Shown: piece by piece, positions 46,096 to 55,503 of the stretch
How positions within the stretch are numbered: position 1 is the stretch's first letter
Layout of the letters: the number at the start of each line of letters is the position of its first letter
NCBI RefSeq assembly: GCF_009873495.1
Contig: NZ_CP046704.1
Span: 186,001 to 250,000 of the forward strand
DNA: 64,000 bases
Direction: 5' to 3'
DNA from: Nostoc sp. ATCC 53789
GTDB lineage: Bacteria; Cyanobacteriota; Cyanobacteriia; Cyanobacteriales; Nostocaceae
Made by a program: the position numbers and the translations under genes
The notes under the pieces: generated by a model
Database searches by the model: none
Seen by the model: the letters and a program-made list of their open reading frames with translations, nothing else
Told to the model about the DNA's origin: nothing

Positions 46096-49000
46096 CTATC
46101 TTTGTATGTCTATTTGTTGTGTTTGAGATTTAGCTAGTATTTTATCAATTTGAGTATTAGCATCCTCAAAAGTTTGCAATATCTGTGGAGTTACTTTATT
46201 AGTCTGCACCTTGCCAGATTGTAAGTTTAAAATTACCTCCCCATTTTTCTGCGAAATAGTTAAATCTCTCTGCTGGGTATTGAAAGCCAAGTCATAAATT
46301 TTTCCTTGAACTTGAGTGGCATTTTCATTAGACTTACCCCAGATCATGCCAATCCTTTGAGCAATTTGAGTCAGCCGACTGATTCTTTCAAGCTCAAATG
46401 TATCTTGATTCATTACTGTCAACGCTTCGGCTGATAATTGCTCACCAGCTTTAAATTGATTGGCAACTTCCACAATGCGTTTTTTGTAATTCTCCGACTT
46501 CCCTAACTTATCTGCGGTATTGTACCAATTTCTCAAGTCATCAATGGTAACTGATTGAGGTTGGACTTCTTGGTTGGGTGCGGCTCTGTTTTGTAGTTCA
46601 GGAAACGGGACTATAAAACCCTCCACATAATCCCCCAATGGCTCTAGATGTAGTCCCCAGACCTGCCCTTTGCCTGTGAACAATTCTGGTAATGCTTTGG
46701 GTGAGTGCTTTTCCATGTCAGCCCATTGCTGTTGATAAACAGGGTCAGCAATCATATCAGGTGTGATTCGATACTGCTTACCCACTCGAAAGGCGACTTG
46801 CTTATCAATGCCTGTCGCCAGAGCAATATCGCCTTCCTTAAGCCCATACTGTTTGTAAGGCTCTTTAGCTCTAGTAGTGTGAGTTCTGCCATATCCGCGC
46901 ATGGCATCAATGCAAGTATTTACAGGTAGTGGGTTCGGCTCACCATGCATCATTAAAGGGTAGTTCATCGGAATCGGTTTGCCTTTGATGACAGGAGAGG
47001 CGACGGCGAGATTTTGAACCTCTTGATTTGGGTGGAATTGAGCGCTTTGTTGAGGTGGGGACAATGCTGATTGAGATGGAGGTTTCAAAAACTGTGGTCG
47101 TGTGGCGAGGGAATTAACTCTTTGTTGATAGTCACTATCCGTTTCAATAATTGCCCCAAATTTCTTGGTCATGTTCTCCAAAGTTTTGGCAGGGATGGAG
47201 CTATCAACCAAGTTAAATACCGCTAGACCTTTTTTAGTTTCCCTGATCACATCTTCTATTGGTACTTGCTGACATTCAACTTTTTGAGCAGTTAACCATT
47301 TAGTCACAGTCTCAGCTTTCTGGTTGTCAACAGCCAGACCCATGACTCCAAGTTTTTTGTTTGATTGGGTAGAAAATAAGAAAGTAGGACGCTCTTTAAT
47401 CTGATGTAGAATTTTTGCACTACTATCAATCATATATAGTTGTTGAGGGTTAACTGATTGAGTCCCAAAAGCCTGAAATTCCTTCGTCCACTTCTGAGGA
47501 TATTCAACGGTATTAGGGTCAATTTGAGCGCAAACAACAGAAAAATTACTTTCAATGATTGCAGGCGCGAGTGTAAGCTGTCCGGTTTTGAGCAATCCAA
47601 GTTGTCTGAGCGCGTCTTTGTCTTTTTTGAAGTGCAATACCCCCAAGGGTTCACCATTCAAAAACACAGCATCTCTAGTTTTAGAAGCTGAGGTTTCGAT
47701 ACTCAGTTTTCGGTAATCTTGATCATTGAATGTCTGACCAGAAAAATCATAAAAGTTAATTTTATTAATTTTGAGGAGATTCCCATTGGGAGATTCACCC
47801 AGGACAAAAGCTTGATCTCCAGTTTCGGAGATTGACGTGAGCTTTAATTTTAGGGGATTACCATTTTTCAGGTAATCAATTTGTTTTAACTGTTGAAGGG
47901 AATCGTTGTCTAACTCGCCCAGAGTCAAAGCATCTAATTTAATTTTTACTGTTTTGTCAGTCATCGGCACAGTGCCAAATTCCAAGTTGACCGGTTCGGC
48001 GTTAAAAACAAGCCCTGCATAAGAGAAGTTCTTGAGTTCACGGATAGTAATTTCAACCGGCTCAAATCCTAGCAGTCCAATAGTTGCTGATGCTGTGGCA
48101 GGTTCTACCCCAACCATACAAGAGAGCGCTTTCGTTCCAATGGGAAGCTGTGCGGTTCTGGTTTCGAGCATGGCGAATTCCTTATATTCGCCGTCACTAT
48201 CCTGGACAAACATTAGCCTGGAAACATGGCGCTCATGTCCGACTGGGTGGTGACTAGCTCTAATTTCTATCGGGTGTTTTTCGGTGGGATTCCAGTCTCG
48301 ACCCAAAAATTGATTCGCTTCATTATTCAGTGTGACTAACTTCGGTTCAGTAAATTGCAATTTATCTAAGCGAGAGATAATCTCATTGGGGAAAGCAGCG
48401 AAGGCGAAATTAGAAACTTTTTTAGCGATCGCTTGGGGGTTTGCGTTTTCTTTTCTTGCAACTTCAAGTTCATCCTGGCGAGATGCACAGATGTTCCAAG
48501 CGGCGGCGGATAGAGCAAGTTTTTCTGACTCTGGGATCTTCGCATAAAATGCGAGAGCCGCCTCTTGTGCCTTGTCGAAAAGTAATTTAGTTTGGCTTCT
48601 AGTAAGTTCTGGTTTTAGTTCTAGGAGTTTAGCTCCCTGCATGGCCATCCCCACCTTGAGGTTGTGGTCAGTCACAGATTGTTGGCTAACTGTCCCCAGG
48701 TTGCGGTAAGCGGGTTTTCCATCTTTCCCAACCTCGCCATCTATCTGTGCAACTGCTAATAATTTATGAGGGCGTTCTTTAGTTCGCCATTTCTCTGGTA
48801 TTTCGTCTAGGCGAATGTTCAACGTTTGGGCTTTCCAAATCAGAGGATGTTCGTAATGGGTGAGATTGGTAATTTCGAGTTGGCAAGACTGTGGAGTTTG
48901 GATGATTGCTGATGGCCCTTTCTCGGTTTCCCGCCGTCGCTCCATACGTACCGCAGCGTTGAACTTCAGATCAAATTCGTATTTGGCGGCGATCGCTGCA

Positions 49001-51285
49001 AATTTCTGCTGTGGTGTAAATTCTACTCCTTTGAATAAGTCTTTAAACTGGACTATGGGACGCGATTCTAACTGTGATTCTTGGAAATATTTATTAGTTT
49101 GGCTAATCAATAATTCTACTGGTGAGTAGCCCTTTGGTGTTATCCCCGTGTTTAAATAAACTGACGAAGATTTCTTATCTTTAATATAATTAACATCACG
49201 ATACAAGTAGCGGCTGTTTTCCCGGATTTTATCCATCTCCGGTTTTTTAGCACTTTTGAATAAATCAACCGCTATTTGGTTTTGATAACATCCCTCACCA
49301 ATCATTTCCCGGTACATCAGGCGGTTAACATCCATCGCCTGCTGAATAATTTCTGGCGTTCTGTTAGGATTCTCTGCTAGAGCTACAACAGATTGCATGA
49401 AAGGTTTGTACTCTGCTCTAATTGGTTTGGGCTTCTCGCCATATTCCTGTTCAAATAAACTTTGATAATGGCTAGAAACTTGGTCTAAATAAGTTGATTG
49501 TTGTTCGATAGTTCCGTAAGTTTTAAGTACCTCAATTTCCGATTCTAATGCCTCCAGTGCTGTCACTTGATTGTTGATTATGCCCACGCTGATGCTATCG
49601 CTCATGTGGATAGCGATTTTTTCAAATGGGGGCTGGGTTCCATCTTCCAAATAAAATGATTGTTTTTTGAGTTTAACTGTGGGCGAATAGGCGTTTTGGG
49701 GAAGATTTCTTCGCTCTGCCTCTGCTGTCAGATTAGGATATAAGCTAGCTCGTGCTACACCAATGCAGTCACCATCGTAGTCTCGTGCTTGGCGTTCTGA
49801 TTCGGTTTCTGCTGGGTCAATAAAATCAACATCAACCAAGAGTGCTTCTAACTCTTTAATTCTGGCTTGTATGCGCTTGTGGTCTTCGTCATTGACTACA
49901 ATTATGCCTTGCAAAGATTTACCATCTGGAGCAACACGATCTTCAACGTGTTTATTATTAGAAACACACAAACCATTGGAGTTGAGAAAAGGAGAACGGA
50001 AGTTAAGAATTTTTTCTTGCTCATCAAGCCAAGGGACACAAATTTCACCATTTTTGAGTTCCTTGGAAGGAATAATCATTGCTCGGTCAAAAGTAAGCGT
50101 TTTCCCAATAGCAATATCTCGCCACTCACTTTGTACAAAACGGTTTAATTCCTGTTTGACTTTCTCAGTTTCTAAAAGCTGCTGATGCCCTAGTAAATCA
50201 GCTTTAATGAGTTTGTACATAAACAAGTCATCTTTAGTATTCTCGTCATCTAATTCCTCATCTGTATCTAAATCGTCATTTTTTCCTAAGTTTTTAACAT
50301 CTATTTCTTGATTTGTGACCTCTCCTATTTTTAATTTACTTTGGTTCAATGATTCTTTGCGTTTTTCGTATCTTTCACAATAGCAAGCAGCAACAATTCT
50401 TGGGTCATCTTGAATAGAGGCTAATCTTTGGGCTTGTACCTCTAGTTCCTCGACAAAATCTTTAAGCCCATGAGGGAAAGATGCCAATAGTTGGGAAATA
50501 GACATCTGACCTTGTTGAGATTGTGCTTTTTCAGCTAACCAAATATTTTGCTGATATAATCCTGGTTTAATCTGCGGTTTAGTAGCGCCTTTGGGTTTAT
50601 CCTTGTCAGTTCCCTTAAAACTACTCACAGGGAGAATTATGTCTATTTTTGGTTTGCTCTTGGGATCTGCATATTCTATTTCATCTAAGTTGTATGGTCG
50701 GAGTGTTCCTTTGCCAAAACGATATTTAGTAGTATCTTCTCCAACTCCATCCACCCAACCAAACCGATGCTGAATTACACGATAGCTTTTATCTGCTTGG
50801 GATTCTCTTAAGGTTACTTTGTCATAAAGTTGTGTTGAAATCTGCCCATAGCAATCGCCAACTAATTTATATGCCAAATCATTTGATAATATCCCTCCAT
50901 TTTCACCCCCGTTCTCAGTAGAATCATCTACTACCAAAATGTTTAGCTTTTCGTGAATCGCATTTTTACAAGCCCCAAGGAAGATGGAACCATAAGCCCC
51001 ACGGTCTTTACTATCTGGACAAATTTTTTGAATCGTTTCTAAACATTCTTTTTCTCCATAAAGTAAGCGAGTTTTTGAAGATAATAGTAAAAGGTGTCCA
51101 TCTGGATGATTTTTTAAGTCTTCGTCTGTACTGTATTCATCTGAATATCCAAATGAGAATTTTTTATCAGGAAAGTAAAATTCCAGTAAAGTGTTACTGA
51201 GCTTTTCAGTTAAAATAGTTTTACGCTCATCTGTATAAATCCATTGATTAAGCCTGGGATCAAAATGTTTAATTTCCAGAGTCAT
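46096..51285 (-). CDS. Giant two-barrel RNA-polymerase-like protein (candidate)
   Basis: 1729 residues. The first 700 carry, in order, the motifs of single-chain double-psi-beta-barrel polymerases: GDCYGQIS (143-150; DGxGxIS in cellular RdRPs), RFGKGTLRP (189-197) and LPVSSFKG (218-225) supplying two Lys (K192, K224) as in barrel 1, ILNFRSPFLNSNG (426-438) before barrel 2, and the metal-binding RDYDGDCIGV (501-510), matching DxDGD of RdRPs and DFDGDQMAV of RNAP beta'. IAVDLFKSAKKP (671-682) resembles the AVDxxKTG that follows in RdRPs. The remaining 1000 residues include beta-rich repeats and a C-terminal part reminiscent of polyvalent proteins of conjugative elements, none recognised firmly. 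The gene stands alone, divergent from 51333. Polymerase activity is an inference from motif order; sequence evidence for DxDGD and the Lys pair is direct. Confidence 0.7.
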   Translation of the reverse strand: MTLEIKHFDPRLNQWIYTDERKTILTEKLSNTLLEFYFPDKKFSFGYSDEYSTDEDLKNHPDGHLLLLSSKTRLLYGEKECLETIQKICPDSKDRGAYGSIFLGACKNAIHEKLNILVVDDSTENGGENGGILSNDLAYKLVGDCYGQISTQLYDKVTLRESQADKSYRVIQHRFGWVDGVGEDTTKYRFGKGTLRPYNLDEIEYADPKSKPKIDIILPVSSFKGTDKDKPKGATKPQIKPGLYQQNIWLAEKAQSQQGQMSISQLLASFPHGLKDFVEELEVQAQRLASIQDDPRIVAACYCERYEKRKESLNQSKLKIGEVTNQEIDVKNLGKNDDLDTDEELDDENTKDDLFMYKLIKADLLGHQQLLETEKVKQELNRFVQSEWRDIAIGKTLTFDRAMIIPSKELKNGEICVPWLDEQEKILNFRSPFLNSNGLCVSNNKHVEDRVAPDGKSLQGIIVVNDEDHKRIQARIKELEALLVDVDFIDPAETESERQARDYDGDCIGVARASLYPNLTAEAERRNLPQNAYSPTVKLKKQSFYLEDGTQPPFEKIAIHMSDSISVGIINNQVTALEALESEIEVLKTYGTIEQQSTYLDQVSSHYQSLFEQEYGEKPKPIRAEYKPFMQSVVALAENPNRTPEIIQQAMDVNRLMYREMIGEGCYQNQIAVDLFKSAKKPEMDKIRENSRYLYRDVNYIKDKKSSSVYLNTGITPKGYSPVELLISQTNKYFQESQLESRPIVQFKDLFKGVEFTPQQKFAAIAAKYEFDLKFNAAVRMERRRETEKGPSAIIQTPQSCQLEITNLTHYEHPLIWKAQTLNIRLDEIPEKWRTKERPHKLLAVAQIDGEVGKDGKPAYRNLGTVSQQSVTDHNLKVGMAMQGAKLLELKPELTRSQTKLLFDKAQEAALAFYAKIPESEKLALSAAAWNICASRQDELEVARKENANPQAIAKKVSNFAFAAFPNEIISRLDKLQFTEPKLVTLNNEANQFLGRDWNPTEKHPIEIRASHHPVGHERHVSRLMFVQDSDGEYKEFAMLETRTAQLPIGTKALSCMVGVEPATASATIGLLGFEPVEITIRELKNFSYAGLVFNAEPVNLEFGTVPMTDKTVKIKLDALTLGELDNDSLQQLKQIDYLKNGNPLKLKLTSISETGDQAFVLGESPNGNLLKINKINFYDFSGQTFNDQDYRKLSIETSASKTRDAVFLNGEPLGVLHFKKDKDALRQLGLLKTGQLTLAPAIIESNFSVVCAQIDPNTVEYPQKWTKEFQAFGTQSVNPQQLYMIDSSAKILHQIKERPTFLFSTQSNKKLGVMGLAVDNQKAETVTKWLTAQKVECQQVPIEDVIRETKKGLAVFNLVDSSIPAKTLENMTKKFGAIIETDSDYQQRVNSLATRPQFLKPPSQSALSPPQQSAQFHPNQEVQNLAVASPVIKGKPIPMNYPLMMHGEPNPLPVNTCIDAMRGYGRTHTTRAKEPYKQYGLKEGDIALATGIDKQVAFRVGKQYRITPDMIADPVYQQQWADMEKHSPKALPELFTGKGQVWGLHLEPLGDYVEGFIVPFPELQNRAAPNQEVQPQSVTIDDLRNWYNTADKLGKSENYKKRIVEVANQFKAGEQLSAEALTVMNQDTFELERISRLTQIAQRIGMIWGKSNENATQVQGKIYDLAFNTQQRDLTISQKNGEVILNLQSGKVQTNKVTPQILQTFEDANTQIDKILAKSQTQQIDIQR

Positions 51286-51332
51286 GGTTTTAAGAATTTC
51301 ATGAAACTTGGTTAATATCTTGAGAGGTTTGT

Positions 51333-51863
51333 ATGTCGAGAATTAAGCGTTGGATAAATATGCATAAGAAAGAATTCAATGCAGATGGAACTTTAAAAGA
51401 TGAAGTAAGACAACAGAAATTATCTCTTGGCGCACATCCAGAAGCAGTCGATGACTACGCTCGTAGAGTAAAAGCAAGATACGACGAGTGGAAGCACCTG
51501 GACGAGACTGATCCAGAGCCGTGGCCAATCTACACAGCCTACGATTTCTTCACTGAACAAGAGAAAAAGGAGTTTAACCCAGATGGTTCTCTCCGACCTG
51601 AATATGTAGAATATGCTCAGAAAATTGGCATCAGTGAAAGTGCGCTAGAGCAGCTTGAGTGGCGTAAGAAAATGGAGGTTGATCATTATAATAAAATGTC
51701 TGCCTCACACGTAGAACAAGGCATCAACTTTGGTGAATGGTTGATGGAAGGGAGGATTGGAAACAGCACAACATACGTTCAACGTCGGCAGCAGATGGAG
51801 CAAGACCTGCGTAACTTTGAGGATGTTGACAGTCTACCTTTCGACAAGGACACAGCATTTTAG
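51333..51863 (+). CDS. Hypothetical protein with an internal repeat
   Basis: 176 residues. KKEFNADGTLKDEVRQQKL (near 12) and KKEFNPDGSLRPEYVEYAQ (near 79) begin two similar halves of about 65 residues that each end in a helix with Trp/Tyr/Arg. No known family. GAGAGG lies 5 bases before the ATG. It diverges from the polymerase-like giant across only 47 bases, so the two probably share control sequences. Acidic, cytoplasmic. Confidence 0.65.
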   Translation: MSRIKRWINMHKKEFNADGTLKDEVRQQKLSLGAHPEAVDDYARRVKARYDEWKHLDETDPEPWPIYTAYDFFTEQEKKEFNPDGSLRPEYVEYAQKIGISESALEQLEWRKKMEVDHYNKMSASHVEQGINFGEWLMEGRIGNSTTYVQRRQQMEQDLRNFEDVDSLPFDKDTAF

Positions 51864-51998
51864 TTAGCAAATTGAGTAATAGGGAGATTTCGCTCTATTT
51901 CTAATTTCCTAACACCTAAATTTGCTTGGGCAACGTGATGCTAAGTTTTTTAGCAAACAATATCAGTAGTAAATTTACCCCAAACCTCGTGATTAAAT

Positions 51999-52200
51999 TC
52001 ATTGATTTGGGGTGAATTTTTGATGATAAAAACCGTTAGAAAATGCAATCATTCCTAAGATGACAAAGGCTCTAATAATTAATATGTACAGTGAATTGAA
52101 TACCGAGCGTTCTCTGACTACTTCAGCCCACATTACTTTCAGTTGTTCTTCAGTTGTCTGCTGGGCGAAAAAGCGAATTGTTTGCTTAATTGGCTTGCCG
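51999..52200 (-). pseudogene. Duplicated C-terminal tail of the neighbouring membrane protein
   Basis: The minus strand reads KQTIRFFAQQTTEEQLKVMW then RERSVFNSLYILIIRAFVIL and GMIAFSNGFYHQ. This matches EKSVFASVQQVIITSFAILG then MFAFLAAASNKS at the end of the 52186-52560 protein. The frame has no upstream ATG except an internal one in VMWAEV (43 residues). It is either a small membrane protein with an unusual start or a decayed tandem duplicate. 51864-51998 shows nothing further. Confidence 0.5.
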
Positions 52201-52560
52201 TTCTATAGTTGGAGGGATTACCCCAGACGAGCGCACAACTGACTTGTTGGAAGCGGCGGCAAGGAACGCAAACATCCCTAAAATAGCAAAAGACGTAATA
52301 ATCACTTGCTGTACGGATGCAAAGACCGACTTTTCTTTCTCCTTTTGGACAGTAATGCGATTGAGATTCTGTTGAAATGCCGAGAAATACAAATAATTCA
52401 ACACTTGCTTACACAAGGTAGGGTCTTCACCTATCTGTACTTTCTGGCACAGGAGAATTTCTAGATGCTCTCGGCGGCGATCGCTTGTAGATAAATCGCG
52501 CTCATCCCACAGTTTTGCCTGGGTTGTATCTAAAGGTCTATTAATACCTAATATAGTCAT
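52186..52560 (-). CDS. Small protein with one C-terminal membrane helix
   Basis: 124 residues. Soluble helical N-terminus (DRRREHLEILLCQKVQIGED) and one hydrophobic segment near the end (VIITSFAILGMFAFLAAASN), so a tail-anchored topology is likely. GAGG lies 7 bases upstream of the ATG. No family recognised. A partial duplicate lies directly downstream. A 44-base dyad (52697-52740) lies upstream in its promoter region. Confidence 0.6.
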   Translation of the reverse strand: MTILGINRPLDTTQAKLWDERDLSTSDRRREHLEILLCQKVQIGEDPTLCKQVLNYLYFSAFQQNLNRITVQKEKEKSVFASVQQVIITSFAILGMFAFLAAASNKSVVRSSGVIPPTIERQAN

Positions 52561-52696
52561 ACTATGGCCTCACTTGATTTAGGAGTTAGTTGAGAAAACA
52601 GGTGTAATCGATTACGTCAATTACACCCTAGTGTGCTTTTTGAAAAATGGAACTCGTATCTAACTTAAGAAGTTTAAATATGCTTTCAAAAAAGAA

Positions 52697-52740
52697 CTAG
52701 CTACGTTAGTACTGAAAAAATCGGTACTAGAGTAACTAGT
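52697..52740. promoter_or_regulatory. Dyad element D1 (arms ~ACTAGCTACTTTAGTACYGA)
   Basis: Two 20-base arms separated by about five A match as inverted repeats in 16 of 20 positions. A near-identical dyad (D2) with T spacer lies at 57223-57266. D1 sits between the genes at 52186-52560 and 52759-53169, where it could control the former. Confidence 0.7.
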
Positions 52741-52758
52741 AAACTTAGCGAGTTTATG

Positions 52759-53169
52759 CTATATTTTCCATTCCAAATCTGGTTGTAGAGATGAGGATAG
52801 AACCTGTGCTTTCGATGATGATAGAGGTGTATCCGCCTCCAACGGGTTCGTTTGATCCTGAAATAATTCTTGTGCCAGAGTCCGCCCATAGTCGTCAATG
52901 TCACTACTCAAAAAATACTCTAAAACCTGCGGTGACGCACCATCAATTGCTGCTTGTGCTAGTAGAGATTTGATGAATTGGGGAGATGCTTCACTATCAG
53001 CTAGTACCTTCAAGGTTTGCTCGGCATCTTGGATGGTCATTCTGGAGATATCTTTAACTCCAACTTCGTCCCAGACATCGCCAAAATACTGTCGATATTG
53101 CTGATTGAAGTCTTGCTCTTGGGCAAATCGTGATAATTCTTGTACCTGCAAATGTGTCGTTTTAGCCAT
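52759..53169 (-). CDS. Hypothetical protein
   Basis: 136 residues, acidic and helical. The sequence (RFAQEQDFNQQYRQYFGDVW, MTIQDAEQTLKVLADSEASP, SLLAQAAIDGASPQVLEYFL) suggests a small all-alpha protein. No motif, signal or membrane segment. It lies 155 bases downstream of the actin-like ATPase gene on the same strand and may be part of its module. Confidence 0.6.
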   Translation of the reverse strand: MAKTTHLQVQELSRFAQEQDFNQQYRQYFGDVWDEVGVKDISRMTIQDAEQTLKVLADSEASPQFIKSLLAQAAIDGASPQVLEYFLSSDIDDYGRTLAQELFQDQTNPLEADTPLSSSKAQVLSSSLQPDLEWKI

Positions 53170-53324
53170 CTTAATTTGCCAATGTTAATTGTTCACGCTT
53201 GTTAGTGTTAGAGCGATCGCACTTTCAGATGAGGAAAGGTGCAAGTTGAAGCATATCTCTTACCAAGAGAGGCTTTTACGATGTTAGACAGAATATCTGT
53301 CTAACATCAAGTGCAAGAGATGAG

Positions 53325-54521
53325 CTACACTCTATTGATAGAAGTGAGATGATTAACTGCTGGAGAATAAGAATCTGGTACTAATTTCTGTTTGCGCTCA
53401 TAGCAAAAATTTTCATCCAGCATTCTCACATAACTAATATGAGTTGCCCAAACATCAGCCAGTCGCTCACCCAAGCCAACAGTATCTAACGATTTGGGAA
53501 TAACTACTCCACCATTCCAAACGATAGGGATGCTTTCTGTTTGAAAATATTGTGTCAGTTCTCGACGCACAAACTCACCAGTACCACCACAGATGAGAAC
53601 TTCGTCTAATGGTACATGGTTTTTCACCCAGCGCAGCAATGCTCGACAGTATTCATCCCGAATCACTTCTAAAACTGATTTAAACAACTCTAAATCCGAG
53701 TTAATTCCTGATGATGTATTCCTACGTGACAAATTTCGTAATGCAGTGAAATTACCTTTACTTGCTTCCACTAAAGCCGCCGCTATACACGGATCATCTT
53801 TCGATAGTCCTACGCTAGTACGTTCGACAAACTTTTGTAACACCCAATTCATCCCCAAGTCTGTCGATTCTTTCTTTGCTACTTTCCCTTTTTCTGAAAG
53901 GGTAAAACTAGCATTACGATGACCCAGCATTAACAATCCTATATTTTTTTGAGAAAATACATTCCCTAGAGCGCGATTTCTGTAAGAAATAATACCTGTT
54001 CCTTCAGGAAGATTTTTGAAGCTATTGACCTTAATTTTCATTCTTCCCGTTGGCGTTATTACTCCTTGCCTATAGTTCAAGACAAACTTTTTAGCCAAAT
54101 CTTGTACATTCTTCTCTTCTCCAGGTGGTAGCAAAATCTGGAGAAACATTTCGTGAATATCTACATTTATTTGACGTTTAGCTAGCCACAACAAACCAGC
54201 AACCTTTGATAAGGCATAGTCAGACTTCAAATCTTGCAGTGCCGCAGTTCCAGCAAACTCTCTTTTTGCAATACTCCCTAATACACAATATTCCTGACCA
54301 ATTCTCACCCAAGCGCTATCATCAGGCAGCGCATCTACAGTTAAATGTTTGGTTGAACCCTCTCCCACATCGGCAACTTCTGGACTCATCCACAATGCAA
54401 ATGGCACTCCCGCCGGATAAATCTGAGCGATCGCTTTGGTTGAACTACCCCCCAAGTCTGCCGTCAGTATAAACTGTACGACTTGGCTTGATTTGTCCTG
54501 ATTAGTATTTGTAGTTGTCAT
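53325..54521 (-). CDS. Second actin-like (ParM/StbA-type) ATPase
   Basis: 398 residues, longer than ParM at 37297. Phosphate-1 motif ILTADLGGSSTKAIAQIYPA near residue 17, phosphate-2 region GLLMLGHRNASFTLSEKGKV near 194, and adenosine motif VLICGGTGEFVRRELTQYF near 320. No close similarity to the other ParM beyond the motifs. The gene overlaps the upstream 180-residue gene by ATGA, as parM/parR pairs do, but in the opposite order. A role in segregation or in transport of conjugation components is inferred. Confidence 0.85.
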   Translation of the reverse strand: MTTTNTNQDKSSQVVQFILTADLGGSSTKAIAQIYPAGVPFALWMSPEVADVGEGSTKHLTVDALPDDSAWVRIGQEYCVLGSIAKREFAGTAALQDLKSDYALSKVAGLLWLAKRQINVDIHEMFLQILLPPGEEKNVQDLAKKFVLNYRQGVITPTGRMKIKVNSFKNLPEGTGIISYRNRALGNVFSQKNIGLLMLGHRNASFTLSEKGKVAKKESTDLGMNWVLQKFVERTSVGLSKDDPCIAAALVEASKGNFTALRNLSRRNTSSGINSDLELFKSVLEVIRDEYCRALLRWVKNHVPLDEVLICGGTGEFVRRELTQYFQTESIPIVWNGGVVIPKSLDTVGLGERLADVWATHISYVRMLDENFCYERKQKLVPDSYSPAVNHLTSINRV

Positions 54522-55060
54522 AAATTTTTATTACCGTTTGTTTCGTCAAATCCCAACAATTGAGTAGCCATTAATAAGTCTGGTGTCATTTTCAAGTCCA
54601 TTAATCCCAAATCATCATCAGATAATAAGGATTCTTCCTGCTGACTTGTTTGCTCTAGTTCCTCTTGTTCTTCTTTCTCTTTGCGAATCACATTTGTTGA
54701 GATTGGCAAGCTTTTTTCTAAAATCGGTGATTTGTTCTGCTCTATTTGTTGTGGTGGCAAAATCGCACTACTATCTACTTCAAAAGAATTAGAAACCTTT
54801 TGCATTAAAATTCTAATCTTTACTAGCTTTCCTTCCAATTCCCCAATACTCGACAAGCAAGCTTCAATAAATTCCTCTTTACTTACCTTTCCCACTAATG
54901 CTTCTATTAGCCAGTAACTTGTCACTGCTTCCATTGTCAGTTCACCTGCCGACTTTTTTGAGCGATGATTCACCAAGTATTCAATAGTTCTTCCATCCCA
55001 AGAATCATGTCTCCGTTTTACTCTTGGCAGTTCAACGTCTTTGCTGACTTGTTTGTTCAT
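54518..55060 (-). CDS. Partner of the second actin-like ATPase, unknown family
   Basis: 180 residues. N-terminal half: basic start (VELPRVKRRHDSWDGRTIEY) then helices (KKSAGELTMEAVTSYWLIEA, SKEEFIEACLSSIGELEGKL). The C-terminal half is acidic and flexible (EEQEELEQTSQQEESLLSDD) and ends with a conserved-looking LMATQLLGFDETN. The layout of a DNA-binding N-terminus and an acidic tail recalls ParR adaptors, but no fold is recognised. Stop and next start overlap (ATGA). Confidence 0.65.
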   Translation of the reverse strand: MNKQVSKDVELPRVKRRHDSWDGRTIEYLVNHRSKKSAGELTMEAVTSYWLIEALVGKVSKEEFIEACLSSIGELEGKLVKIRILMQKVSNSFEVDSSAILPPQQIEQNKSPILEKSLPISTNVIRKEKEEQEELEQTSQQEESLLSDDDLGLMDLKMTPDLLMATQLLGFDETNGNKNL

Positions 55061-55403
55061 TTTAAAAATCAGTACAATTGTCTTATTGTTTACATTTGCA
55101 ATACTTGATACAAAAATGAGTATTGCGGGTAGTCTAAATGAGTATTTAGGCGGAGAAATCCCCCTTTTTCTCTCAATTGCGTTTCCACTGTGTTTTCACT
55201 GCGTTGCGCTTTTTCCCTCATTTATGAGTATTCGTGCGTAATTCGTACCCAAATTATTCACCGCTTAGAATCAGGCGACTAAATGCCTGGGGTCTTTGCT
55301 ATGTAAGCACTTGAGCTAGTTAGGTATTAGAGTTCCTTCAAAAAGTCTTTCAAGCCGCTAAAATAATCGTACTTACTACGACTATCTTCACTTTTTCGCA
55401 TTT

Positions 55404-55442
55404 GAGCAATTTAGCTATTTTGGCGACTAGTCGCAATTGCTC
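55404..55442. promoter_or_regulatory. Candidate oriT palindromes upstream of mobV
   Basis: GAGCAATT (55404-55411) and AATTGCTC (55435-55442) enclose the perfect palindrome GCGACTAGTCGC (55423-55434). The pair lies 62 bases before the relaxase start, in a 443-base gene-free stretch (55061-55503). The rest of that stretch holds only a small CAGGC/GCCTG repeat near 55273. Relaxase genes of the MobV family often sit next to their oriT. Confidence 0.55.
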
Positions 55443-55503
55443 CGATTTTGGGTAAATCAGCGTGATAACAAAATCATACCAAGTTTATCCAAGATGTGAA
55501 GCC

